64,000 nt of DNA from Parapristionchus giblindavisi. Taxonomy: Eukaryota; Nematoda; Chromadorea; Rhabditida; Diplogasteridae. The stretch is from positions 62,001-126,000 of the forward strand of contig CALSFV010000657.1 of the NCBI GenBank assembly GCA_943737045.1. The letters are read 5' to 3'. The notes beneath the pieces were generated by a model. The model worked only from the letters and a program-made list of their open reading frames with translations. It was not told the DNA's origin and did no database searches. Below, piece after piece: positions 23,101 to 31,219 of this stretch (position 1 is the first letter of the stretch; every line of letters starts with the position of its first letter). The position numbers and the translations under genes are program-made.

Positions 23101-26100
23101 CCTGAAAGTTTGAGCGAAATCGGACCATTTTGAAAATACTGTGCCATGTTCAGTCGGAATTCTGACGTTCTTACAGAGACCGCGTTTTAACTAAAGCGAC
23201 AACCCGAGAGAGTAAGGTCCGGAGAGTAAGAAGGCACAGTTGGTATACGCCATAAAAATTTCGCTGTCGTAGCATAGCGAGTTTTATTTGATCATTTCGA
23301 ACCGAGCCGTGACAGAAAAAACATTTGAAACCACTGTGGACGCAGCGATATATATGAGTTGTAACTTCAAATCTTGTAGCTATTTAAAATAGAGGTCCCT
23401 GATTATATCAGTGACCCCAACTCTGCTCATCCAATGCATTGACCCTTTTCATACTTCTTTAAACCTAGGCCATCTCCATTCTCCGATATTTTCAAGCTTA
23501 GTGATCTGTTCTAGTTTCTCCCCTTTTCAAATTGACTGGCTAACATGCACACTGTTATTGCGAGTGATCCATCTCTTCAATCAAGCTACCAGATTGTCAG
23601 CTCAGGTATTTTTAGAAAAATAAAAGAGGTAGCGGTCTCAATCTGCAATTTTATTCAAATTCCTGGCAAATGACCACTTTTCGTCCAAACAGCTTTTTGA
23701 CTTTTTCAAGATTCTTTTTTTATTAGTCAGATAGTGGATGTGGATGATCCAAGTGTGGCTAAAATTTAATGTGGGGTATCCATTGAATAGCTCTCCTTTG
23801 AGACAAGATGCTTAACTCAAATTTCCGATGTGGCCAGATCTCTTTTTTATAATATATTTTCTGCTTCTAAATGTATGTAAGCAATTGGTTAGCGTGTGGT
23901 TGTAGGGAACATGTGTGGGGTACACCAAACCTAGTTGATGATTGGTTTTGGTTAAATCCACTGGAGAGAGAGCCGGAAACAAATTGGACTATACAACTTG
24001 ATTTTAATTTTATGCAAACAGGCGTGGCATACTAATTATTAAAGGGAAGCCTGAATCGATGGTTCTGTGGGTTATGTAGTTAGTGATATGCACTAATACA
24101 GCGAGCTCCGTTGAAAACGAAGCGAGAAACAAAAGTGCAAACACAGCACTATCAAATTCAAAGGAACTTATGTTACAACCAAATATATTGTAATATACTA
24201 TATTTATTGTATTCTAACAATGTTTAGCATTTAATATCTTGTTTAGTGCAAAAAATACATTTTCTACAATGATTTTAAATCGCGGTTTCCACCGCGATTC
24301 AATAAAACTAAAAGAACCCCTACCACAAGGGAGTGCGGATACAGTAGAGGGCCTTCTTTGAGGGCTACGAGCCCTCAAATAAAAGATATTCATTTGGCTT
24401 CAGAGAGTATGCATAAATCGTATTCTCTCAAGTTAAATAAAAGTAGAAGAATCGCAAAAAGTTGACAAACGTTAGTGTAACAGTGCATAAATCGTACTCT
24501 CTCAAGTTAAATAAAAGTAAAAGAATTTTTTCACCCAAATGGGCGCCTTTTATTTTGCGCTAGCGATTGACGGCAAAGACAAATAATGCGAATTGCCGCT
24601 TTGCGAACCATTATTTGAGGGAACTAATTATCTACGAACTCTGCTAATTTATTGTTCTTGTATCTATCAATTAGCACTGTATTGGAATTATTTACACTTC
24701 ATTTCATTAATATTTTTGAATTGAGCAACGTGTCTTTTTAGCTTACATTTAAATACTTTATCGAGATCAACTAAAAGGTGGATCTGTAGTGACAAGAGAT
24801 TGTTCCACTGATCCTTGTTGAGCGCAACTTTCATAAAGTCTGGCCCGACTATCTTCACAAATTCATCCTTCCATCTCAATTCGGGTTTTCCTCTCTATCG
24901 TTTTGGCCCTTGTGGGTGCCATTCCAACAATCTTATCAACCATCAGTCAGGATCAAGTGATGATAAGCGGGCAGCCCATCGCCACCGTCTCAATCTGTAG
25001 CACTCGACGAAGTCCGTCAGCCCGTGTCTTTTTATATTAATACATTCATTTTCCAATTATATTGTCTTATCGTTAAATGAAATGTGCAATGAGGATATGA
25101 TTCTCATAGTAAGATATTCTCGCATAATTGCAGAGGATCCATAGATATATTGTTATATTCGCTTTTCAAGTAACAGGTTTAATCTTCGACGCATATAAGT
25201 CTCTGCCGCGCCACTTCGAAATCGCTAGCGCAAAATAAAAGGCGCCCATTTGGGTGAAAAAAATTCTTTTGCTTTTATTTAACTTGAGAGAGTACGATTT
25301 ATGCACTGTTACACTAACGTTTGTCAACTTTTTGCGATTCTTCTACTTTTATTTAACTTGAGAGAATACGATTTATGCATACTCTCTGAAGCCAAATGAA
25401 TATCTTTTATTTGAGGGCTCGTAGCCCTCAAAGAAGGCCCTCTACTGTATCCGCACTTCCTTGTGGTAGGTGATCGATTGCTCTTGCCAAAAGTACATGC
25501 GTAGCAGGCCGAAACACCATAGGGCACATTGTTCGCTATCTTATTACATCATTCAATTTTTCATTTAATATGCATTCAAAACTATACTTGTGCATATATT
25601 AATTATTAATTTAATATTTATATTCGCATGCAAGATTTTTTTGTTATAACTGAATCTAGATATTATCTGAAGTCGTGTGCTCATTAGGACAGAAAGGAAT
25701 GGCTTAGAAATCGCTCTGTAAAATAAATAAATATAAATATTATTGATGTGCAGGTCGTACGCATCGTTCCAATCAAGTCTCCGCTCCCGAGTACATTTTC
25801 CTCATTTCCGAGTTGGCTGGAGAGAAGAGGTACCCGTTCATTTTATTAATATTATTAGTAGTAGTATTGATATTGTTATATTGATTTTATTGAACTAGGT
25901 TATTCACTAAACATGCACCTTAATATTACTGTTTTGAAAGGTTAAAATAGAATATTTATTTGATATTTGCAGATTCGCCTCCATCGTAGCGAAGCGTCTG
26001 GAATCACTGGGAGCACTCACGCACGGTGATCGTCGTGCCACTGAAAGCAGAGACCTGTCCCAGTTCAACTTTGACACGAAGTAAGCAGCTATTTATAGTC

Positions 26101-26904
26101 TAGTCGAAACTGCGAATCACCGGGTTGACCGGGCTTTGATGTTTCTCGATCTAGAGACTGTAATTTGATCACTGATCTTTGATCTTCCTCCAGGTATGGT
26201 CGATCGGCTCTCGATGTGCTTCTGCGGTCAGTGATTGGTCAAATTCGACCGCCTCTCATACCGCCGCCTGATGACTACAAGCCCGGTAACTTCTTCCAAG
26301 GTACGGTACATTTGATCGATTTTCTCTAGTTTTTTTTTTACACGGAATTGATTCGTTGTGGAATAGTTGCGTTATTTGTACTTGATTGGTTCAAGTTTGT
26401 TCATAGCTGAAAGCTGATTGTTTTATTGATTTATTGATTGATTTACTGATTAATTGTAATCATTCTACTCATTACAGACATGTGTGTGTACCTCGAGGGA
26501 GTGGGTGTGCTGTCTGTGCCACAAGGCGTCGATCCATCAGCCCCGACTGCTGTATTCTCGATTGAGAGGTCAGTTATATTATTTTTATTATAATTATAAT
26601 TATAATAATTATCATCATTATTATCACTAGCGACCAATGCAAATCCTACCTTCTATCTGAATTCATATTTACGTGTTTTGGGGCTGTTTTTAAAGGGGGA
26701 AAATGGAACGTAGATCCGAGATAAACCTGGTGATTTCGTGTCCGTGTTTGCTTGTAATATGGGACCTCAATTTGCGGTCGTTGATGGAATCGTTGCCTTT
26801 ATATTAACAATAAGTACACTAATGTATCGAATGTTGGACGATACCTTATGGAGCGCATCAATTTGATGCATTTTATCATTAATTAAATATTTATTTAAAC
26901 AGTG

Positions 26905-26967
<63 letters not shown>

Positions 26968-29900
26968 CGCATCCTCGATCGCCAAGTTCCTCAATCGCAT
27001 CCTTGGCCTTCCTGTTCACGCACAGAACGCCCTCTTCGCCTACTTTGCCGATATTCTCGCTGAACTCATACAGCAAGCCAAACACGATGGCACCTACGAT
27101 ATGGGCATCATGGGTACTACGGTAGTCATATCATATTGATTTATTGATTTATTGATTGAGTCCATGAAAATGTTGGCACGGTAGTTGTTGATTGATCTGA
27201 TGAGCAGGTGTGAAAAACGTATTGATTGATTGATTGGATAATTGGGGTACAGTTGTTCTTTATTCCTTGGTGGGAAGTACGAGTGTATAATAATAATAAT
27301 AATAATAAATTTATCACGTCAAGCGATCATCGCTAGGTGGGGATGGAACGGGTAAAGTCATGAGTATTCATACTCCACCATGTAGATCCGATAGTTCTTG
27401 TCAAATCATCCCTCCATCTCTGTGGAGGTCGTCCAGCAACGCGAGAGCGAGATAACGGCGTCCATACTGTAGTATTGCGAGCCCACCGGTCCATGGTCAT
27501 CCTCTTGATCTTCTGTGCCCAATTGCATTTCCTCCGCAAAGCCTCCGTATTCCAATCCTTCAACTTGGTCGCATCTCTTATCCGTTCATTCCTCCATCGA
27601 TCTCTCAACGATATTCCTAGCATCCGCCTCTCCATTTTTCTCTGTGTCGTGTCCAATCGTTGTCTGTCAGTTCCTCGTAAACTCCAGGTCTCACATGCGT
27701 AGAGCACTGTAGAAGAAATACACGACTCGAATACTCTTCTTCTTATGGCCATTGGTAATAGACGGGAAGTCAATATAAAGGAGATCTTACTCCACGAGAG
27801 CCAAGCACTTCGGATTCTTGCTTCAACTTCTTCGGAATGATTCAGTGGGAGAGAGATCTTGCATCCTAGGTAGGTAGTCTCATGCACAGGCTTTCGATAG
27901 TGTGGAATGGACTGCAGTCTGGGAATCTTTATACAAGCAAGGTATCCATCCCACCCTTATCCACATGCTCCGAAGATTGTATGAGAAATCGAGGACAATG
28001 GTCAAAGTAAATGAAGAAAAGGTGTCGGTTGATATCAGGAGAGGAGTGAAACAAGGAGATGTATTATCGCCAAGATTATTCAACTGTGTGTTACGTACTG
28101 CGATGGACGATATTGACTTCGAGGACTGCGGAATAGTGATAGATGGAAATCGTTTGACGAATTTGGAATATGCTGATGACGTGGCTTTGGTTGCTAAGTC
28201 ACGACCTGATCTCGAGAAGATGCTGCGGAAACTGGTGGAATCGTCAGCACGAGTGTATACTAGGTTTTATTCTTATTTTAGATATTTAATAATCATTTTA
28301 TTGATTTATTTATTTATGTAATTTGCAGATCTCGGCACAGGCGGAGATCAGGTGCGAAAGTTGGAGACTCGCGTCTTCCTCGGTAGACGAGACAAGGGAT
28401 CGTTCAGAGTGGAGATGCATAAGGTATACGGTAGTTATTGATTGGTTGAACTTTTTATCGATCGATTTGGCAGATCATTGTACAATGGATTTTTAAAAAT
28501 TGTGTACTGTATGTATCGATTGAATCAATGAAATCTTGATATTATTTATTGATTGGATGATGTATTGTCAGATTGGAGTCGAGCGTGGAGTGAGCTGGAG
28601 TGATGCCCACACCATTTGGAAGGAGCACAACACTGGCGAGGTGAGAGGATCATCTTTGATCTATGTAGTGTGATCGGACAATGCTATAGTTTGATCCCAG
28701 AGCACTGACTTCCTGACTGGTTTCATAGGGGGCCTGTTGGTTTCATGTTTCGATATGATATTGAAGTGTATGGATGATGAATAGTCAGCGATGGTAGATA
28801 TATGAGCGGATGATCTTTGATCTTTGATCTGTTTAGTGTGATCGGATAATGCTGGAGTTTGATCCCAGAGCACTGGCCTCCTGACTTGTTGTATCGGGGC
28901 TCTGTTGGTTTCATGTTTCGATATGATATTGAAGGCGATGGATGAGTCGTGGAAAGTGATAGTAGAAACTCTTTTTAAATAAGTAGCAATAATAATAATA
29001 TCTATACACTATAAATAAAGCACAATAGTGATGGCGTTTGTTCAAGTCACGCCCACTTTTCTCTCTCTATTTCTCTACTACTCTCTCTCTTTCTCTCTCC
29101 GCCGCGCACCACAAATTTCATGTTAAAACAAGTCGCGCGCGTTATCTCTCTCCGCCTCTCTCTCTTTTTCTCTGTTCTCTCCTCTCTCTCTTCTTTCGAG
29201 CTTCCAGAAAGTTCGTGAAACTTGCAGAACATTGAGCTCCACGTTAGCGGAGCTAACGTCTGGTTAATAAATAAAAGAGAAAAAAATGATTGATGTAAAT
29301 TACAGGATGGCTTCTACATCTCGACAGTGGGCGCAAATCGTAAGCGCATCGCCGCTCTCGTCTACGGTATCGGAAAGAAACGACTCGAGTCGGGGGCACG
29401 GTACGAATTCCTGCTCTTGTAGACCAAATGAAACACCTATTTGCACACTTAACTTTGTAACTCGAAGACATGAAAATGTTTAAAAATGAAAATGAATTAA
29501 CGTATTTATTTGTGCGTACAGTTCACTGGCTATATGATGTAAATAATGGTAATTTAATAGTTTTGCACTTGAAATCTACTACAATATTGTTGTAGATTGT
29601 ACGCGGTGACACGTCCGTCAACCGGTCGATCGGCCAAATTGGAGACGTTTGCCGAGTTGAGTAAGTGATTCGAGAAGACCACACCCGAAGAGGCACAGAA
29701 GGTGTGGGAGGAGCAGTATGAAGGTGAGTGTTGGGGATATGGGTCCTTTCTGGATTATTGGAGTAATGTTGATCTCGAACAAGAGAAGCGTAATTGTCTC
29801 TGTTACTGGTTCTCATTTATGGGATGAGACATGAAAACAGCGGCTATCTGATCCCTCGTTGATGCTTGACCATATCCCCTGATACCGTAACCATAATCTA

Positions 29901-30896
29901 CCAATGATACAGCATTACCGTAACCCTAATTCTTCAGGTTCGAATAAGCAGTGTCAACATGCGTACGTGCACGGTAAGTGCAAGAACGAATCATCGGGAA
30001 TGTACTGTGAGGTTGGAAGAAGGACGAGGACCTACTTTGTACTGTCGGGATCGGTTAGTGAATTATTGATTGATTTCCCCATTACCATAATCACGGGAGT
30101 ATCGATTACTAAGACATTCAATCGACCGATACGATGTTATCGTTTAGTCTGTAATTGTTGTGTTGAGTCCTTACTTACTTGGTGTGAACTAGAAACTCAA
30201 TAAGTCAATCAATAAATAATACTTCCTATGATAAAAATCATTTAATAAGAGTAATCAGTCAATCAATCAATAACTCGTTAGTTGTCATGTTCATATTCAG
30301 GTGCTCTCAGTATGGCCAGTAGTCGAGGACGTTCTCTCGGGTGGTGGTCGTGATAGACGAGCCAATCGGATGCAAGTAATACGAGTGCGTACGGAGAACG
30401 ATCAAAAGATTGTTGGTACGTCATGTAGTTTGTAGTTTGCTCTTTGAACTATGCAATTTTTGTGTGCTCTGATCCTTTGGTGAAGTTATCTGCGCTACTT
30501 CAGAGCACCAAGCCAGTCCAAAAGTATAGTATTAAAGGTTTATTTTATTTCCCGCCCCTTTTGGACTGATCCTGTTTTTGAAGTAGTGCCAAGTGATATT
30601 GGTTAGCGGTTTGCGTGTTATGCACTAGGTGATTTGACGTTTCTGGCACTTGGTATCATTAGGAAATGCATACAGTGATAGTTACGAACTTTATAAATTG
30701 TTGCAATCTTTGGTCTTTAATATCTTGATCTTTGATCTCTTGATCTCTTTCAGGTCTACTTGTGCTTCCTCAGTACGTTCGTACACTGATCGCTCAGTTG
30801 GAGGAGCATTGTGGTCGATGTTTCGTGGATCAGGATAAGACGAAGAAGGAGGAACCGTCGACGTCTTCAGCTACTACGGCACCAGCATCGAAATAA
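6418..30896 (+). CDS. let-765: Strawberry notch (SBNO) helicase-like gene, main body and C-terminus, broken
   Basis: Strawberry notch family proteins are nuclear DExD/H helicase-like regulators; in C. elegans let-765/nsh-1 promotes lin-3/EGF expression. About 30 exons can be read on the + strand, almost all with GT-AG borders and matching phase. In order they give VETASLSS, the Walker A segment [15 protein letters not shown], the [10 protein letters not shown] motif, and a C-terminal domain ending at TAA 30894-30896. The order and spacing match animal SBNO proteins from this point to the C-terminus. The initiator Met and N-terminus are not upstream: the matching exons are at 37706-41890. Lesions: TE in the exon after 10724, MITE in the exon after 16283, exon phase mismatch between 16990 and 17517, TGA at 29666. 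Identity is very secure from the motifs. Whether the locus still makes protein is doubtful; a haplotype or assembly artefact is possible. Confidence 0.9.
8214..10187 (+). CDS. let-765: SBNO exons: DECH box and rest of helicase lobe 1
   Basis: Exons 8214-8315, 8365-8457, 8661-8727, 8789-8925, 9125-9184, 9289-9369, 9459-9538, 9771-9840, 9894-10000 and 10072-10187. The first gives [11 protein letters not shown]. The second contains the Walker B/DExH equivalent [11 protein letters not shown] (DECH codons 8389-8400). Then [18 protein letters not shown], ending [18 protein letters not shown]; the WGQFW and [11 protein letters not shown] segments; and [14 protein letters not shown] through EFVSTAK. 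All ten exons are intact and phases agree throughout. Introns are short (46-474 bp) and AT-rich, with several carrying TTGATCTTTGATC before the acceptor. This is the best preserved part of the gene. Confidence 0.93.
10870..10930 (+). other. tRNA-Ala(AGC)-like module
   Basis: Box A TGGCTCAACCGG (10872) and box B GGTTCGAATCC (10916) both fit consensus. The D stem GCTC/GAGC and anticodon stem TTAGA/TCTAA pair, with loop CTAGCAT (anticodon AGC). T-arm and acceptor stems do not pair, so it is a relic or SINE-like head, not a working tRNA. Confidence 0.75.
11029..12026. repeat. ~99 bp tandem arrays inside the exon-inserted element
   Basis: Two arrays (about 11029-11430 and 11755-12026) repeat GCTTAGGCTTAGTATCCGCA, CTACTCTACTGATCCATTTA and CTATTCGCACTCAGCAGAGT. 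They are the reverse complement of the array at 2695-3290. Between them lies a second copy of the element's palindromic module (11479-11528). Confidence 0.85.
11589..11650 (+). other. tRNA-Ala-like module, second copy
   Basis: Same sequence as the module at 10870 with one change in box A (CGGCTCAACCGG); box B GGTTCGAATCC is at 11635-11645. It belongs to the duplicated half of the element. Confidence 0.75.
12019..12540 (-). mobile_element. Non-LTR (RTE-type) retrotransposon 3' fragment
   Basis: The minus strand encodes a C-terminal reverse-transcriptase tail: [36 protein letters not shown] and [14 protein letters not shown]. These are the usual post-RT motifs of RTE elements. The catalytic YADD region is absent. 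It sits inside the DNA element that interrupts the SBNO exon, with CTTACTTACTTA at its 3' side. Confidence 0.85.
13078..14492. mobile_element. Foldback element in an SBNO intron
   Basis: Two ~650 bp arms are inverted copies (for example GGCTCCATGAGTGTAGTTCA at about 13165 and its complement near 14422) around a ~100 bp centre near 13790. Ends are CACTATCTGAGAGAATTC on the left and CTAAGATAGCGTG on the right. A related copy lies at 56447-57854. Both arms have ORF-like stretches, but no transposase is recognised. Confidence 0.85.
14554..18088 (+). CDS. let-765: SBNO exons: acidic and basic linker between helicase lobes
   Basis: Exons 14554-14716 (acidic, ending GENDDDWLK), 15904-15975 ([15 protein letters not shown]), 16177-16283 plus 16964-16990 (one exon split by a MITE), 17517-17605 ([10 protein letters not shown] then a charged run), 17799-17915 ([13 protein letters not shown], a basic coiled coil that could act as a nuclear localisation signal) and 18008-18088. 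The 14554 acceptor was chosen because it keeps phase with 12794; the more obvious AG at 14537 would give a stop. EEEFNPF and DDPW match the family's DFNPF and NDPW segments. The exon ending at 16990 leaves two bases, but the one at 17517 expects one, so either an exon is missing or there is a frameshift. Confidence 0.8.
15050..15850 (-). mobile_element. Retroelement-like remnant with Pro-rich/coiled-coil ORF
   Basis: On the minus strand an open frame runs from about 15790 to the stop at 15327. It is a Pro/Ala-rich stretch, then [20 protein letters not shown] and a heptad coiled coil, then an Arg/Ser-Pro tail. This resembles the start of a gag or ORF1 protein. Downstream on the same strand are an AATAAA signal and GC-poor DNA. 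It lies within the 14717-15903 intron. No pol domain is visible, so the class is uncertain; a host antisense gene is a weaker alternative. Confidence 0.45.
16284..16959. mobile_element. TTAA-flanked palindromic MITE in an SBNO exon
   Basis: 676 bp between TTAA at 16280-16283 and TTAA at 16960-16963. Ends are GAGAGACTATCTGACTCA and the complement of GAGAGACTACCTGGCTCA. The outer ~190 bp of each side are inverted copies (TGCTCCTTCGCTAAATAACG etc.). It brings a TGA nine codons after the joint into the host frame. Confidence 0.88.
17047..17117. repeat. AAT trinucleotide tract
   Basis: Imperfect then perfect AAT repeats in the intron after the MITE-split exon. Confidence 0.9.
18286..19055 (+). 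CDS. let-765: SBNO exons: helicase lobe 2, first part
   Basis: Exons 18286-18387, 18541-18585, 18685-18765, 18825-18881 and 18968-19055, all phase-consistent. They give [53 protein letters not shown], the family hallmark [14 protein letters not shown], and [21 protein letters not shown]. The last ends with one base of a Gly codon (G|gtgagt). The following intron runs to 25753, about 6.7 kb. It is inflated by a ~100-120 bp tandem array, a mariner-type insertion with nested elements, and a palindromic element, so the GRTHR helicase motif is split by one of the longest introns in the window. Confidence 0.92.
19590..20450. repeat. Intronic tandem repeat, ~100-120 bp unit, about seven copies
   Basis: Each unit has TTCGGTGGGTCAGAT, CACTAAAAATT, GCCATTACTTGTGCGAAATC and CTACAGTAATCTACCGTAA. 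Units differ by the presence of a second GGTGGGTCAGAT segment. It lies inside the 19056-25753 SBNO intron. Confidence 0.88.
21365..21425 (+). other. tRNA-like module, left arm
   Basis: GCGTTCGCCTTAGC followed by CCCGGGTTCGAGTCC gives a perfect box B (21410-21420) and an anticodon-arm-like segment. Box A is weak. Confidence 0.5.
21690..22035. mobile_element. Fragment related to the 41965-42600 foldback family
   Basis: Shares CCAGAAAGATAAAAG..TGGCTCACT, GACTTTGGCCATTTTCAACC, a GGTCATGGGT segment and an end of AATGATCG followed by a poly-C tract with the element at 41965-42600. One arm only is present, at the centre of the nested foldback. Confidence 0.75.
22688..22748 (-). other. tRNA-like module, right arm (inverted copy)
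   Basis: Reverse complement of the module at 21365, as expected from the palindromic arms (GGACTCGAACCCGGGTCGC). Confidence 0.5.
24319..25470. mobile_element. Palindromic element with CCTACCACAAGG ends
   Basis: Left CCTACCACAAGGGAGTGCGG and right complement match, followed in both arms by CCTCAAATAAAAGATATTC, two AGAGAATACGATTTATGCAT-type repeats and GGGCGCCTTTTATTTTGCGC. The centre (about 24600-25200) is not palindromic and holds an RTE fragment. Confidence 0.82.
24690..25020 (-). mobile_element. RTE-type retrotransposon C-terminal fragment
   Basis: The minus strand reads [18 protein letters not shown] preceded (with stops) by WHPQGPKR, the usual end of RTE ORFs (GRP..RW.DDL.K). A few hundred bases only, carried in the centre of the palindromic element. 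Confidence 0.65.
25754..27113 (+). CDS. let-765: SBNO exons: motif VI and rest of lobe 2
   Basis: Exons 25754-25829, 25973-26080, 26194-26300, 26478-26568 and 26965-27113. The first completes the split Gly codon and gives [18 protein letters not shown], equivalent to helicase motif VI. Then [47 protein letters not shown], and [20 protein letters not shown]. Every junction keeps phase and no stop codon is present. A long ATT trinucleotide tract (26895-26962) lies directly before the last acceptor. The next intron (27114-28328) contains an inverted RTE remnant. Confidence 0.93.
26895..26962. repeat. ATT trinucleotide tract beside an acceptor
   Basis: About 22 perfect ATT units run straight into the TTCAG acceptor at 26964. 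Confidence 0.95.
27285..28265. mobile_element. RTE retrotransposon with 5' part inverted (twin-priming form)
   Basis: Minus strand 27887-27333 encodes the 3' part ([45 protein letters not shown]) and ends in TAA/ATT trinucleotides at 27288-27310, as RTE 3' tails do. Plus strand 27890-28260 encodes the upstream RT core: [21 protein letters not shown] and YADDVALVA. The two meet head to head at about 27889. This is the product expected when reverse transcription starts twice at the target. It lies in the SBNO intron 27114-28328. Confidence 0.85.
28329..30896 (+). CDS. let-765: SBNO exons: conserved C-terminal domain, with one in-frame TGA
   Basis: Exons 28329-28423, 28572-28640, 29306-29400, 29596-29723, 29938-30053, 30301-30415 and 30754-30896. 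They give [51 protein letters not shown], then ETFAELSK followed by TGA at 29666-29668 and [19 protein letters not shown], then [10 protein letters not shown] with paired Cys/His, [24 protein letters not shown] and a Ser/Thr/Ala-rich tail ending [12 protein letters not shown]. The frame on both sides of the TGA is conserved. GTAAGT overlaps the site, but the only in-phase acceptor is about 30 nt away, too close for an intron, so this is best read as a nonsense mutation. Confidence 0.9.
28665..28935. repeat. Two-copy ~175 bp tandem duplication in an intron
   Basis: GTGTGATCGGA..ATGCT, GTTTGATCCCAGAGCACTG and GTTGGTTTCATGTTTCGATA occur twice in the same order, with GATCTTTGATC before each. Confidence 0.85.
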
Positions 30897-31219
30897 GACG
30901 CGAACATGCGCATCAATACCGTAGCCAATGGCGCGGCCTTTGAATGTTGGCAGACTGCCACGTTTGCATCACTTCACTTTTTTTAGGTTATATATATATG
31001 CAATTTCACATTTTCTTCTCGTTTCCCCTTACAAGTATGTGTTAATCTTGTTATCGGTTTGTTGTTCTCGGTCTTACTGTTATATCCTAGTATGTTATAT
31101 GCTTATCGCTTATTATATTATTTTTGATTTAATCAATATCAATCAATAAATCAATCACATCACGGTTCCTCACGCGTAGCTCCGCCCATCTCTAATCCCC
31201 GTTCTTTCTCTTCAATATA
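30897..31219 (+). other. 3' flank of the SBNO C-terminal exon
   Basis: AT-rich DNA after the stop codon, with a possible polyadenylation signal AATAAA near 31145. It ends at the left end of the next element. No other gene seen. Confidence 0.5.

Larger units (their letters stand above)
20935..23186. mobile_element. TTAA-flanked foldback element nested in the mariner-type element
   Basis: TTAA at 20931-20934 and 23187-23190 flank AACGCGGTCTCTGTAAGAAC and its complement. Arms are long inverted copies: AAACTTTCAGGGCAGAGTGC, GCGGCCGCCCCCTAGAAATT and the GGACAGAGGGAGAGACTTCA array all occur in both. The left array has about 3 units and the right about 10. A third sequence (about 21690-22035) is nested in the centre. 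Confidence 0.87.
20687..24183. mobile_element. Mariner-type element (outer), TA target site
   Basis: Ends are TTAGGTTGTAACATAAGTTC and the complement of TTTGGTTGTAACATAAGTTC, extending through CCTTTGAATTT, flanked by TA (20685-20686 and 24184-24185). Such ends are typical of mariner. Most of the inside is taken up by another palindromic element (20935-23186). I see no intact transposase. Confidence 0.8.

Noticed and set aside
29655..29695. Micro-intron removing the TGA at 29666 (GTAAGT donor)
   Set aside because: The only in-phase acceptor gives about 30 nt, below usual nematode intron size.
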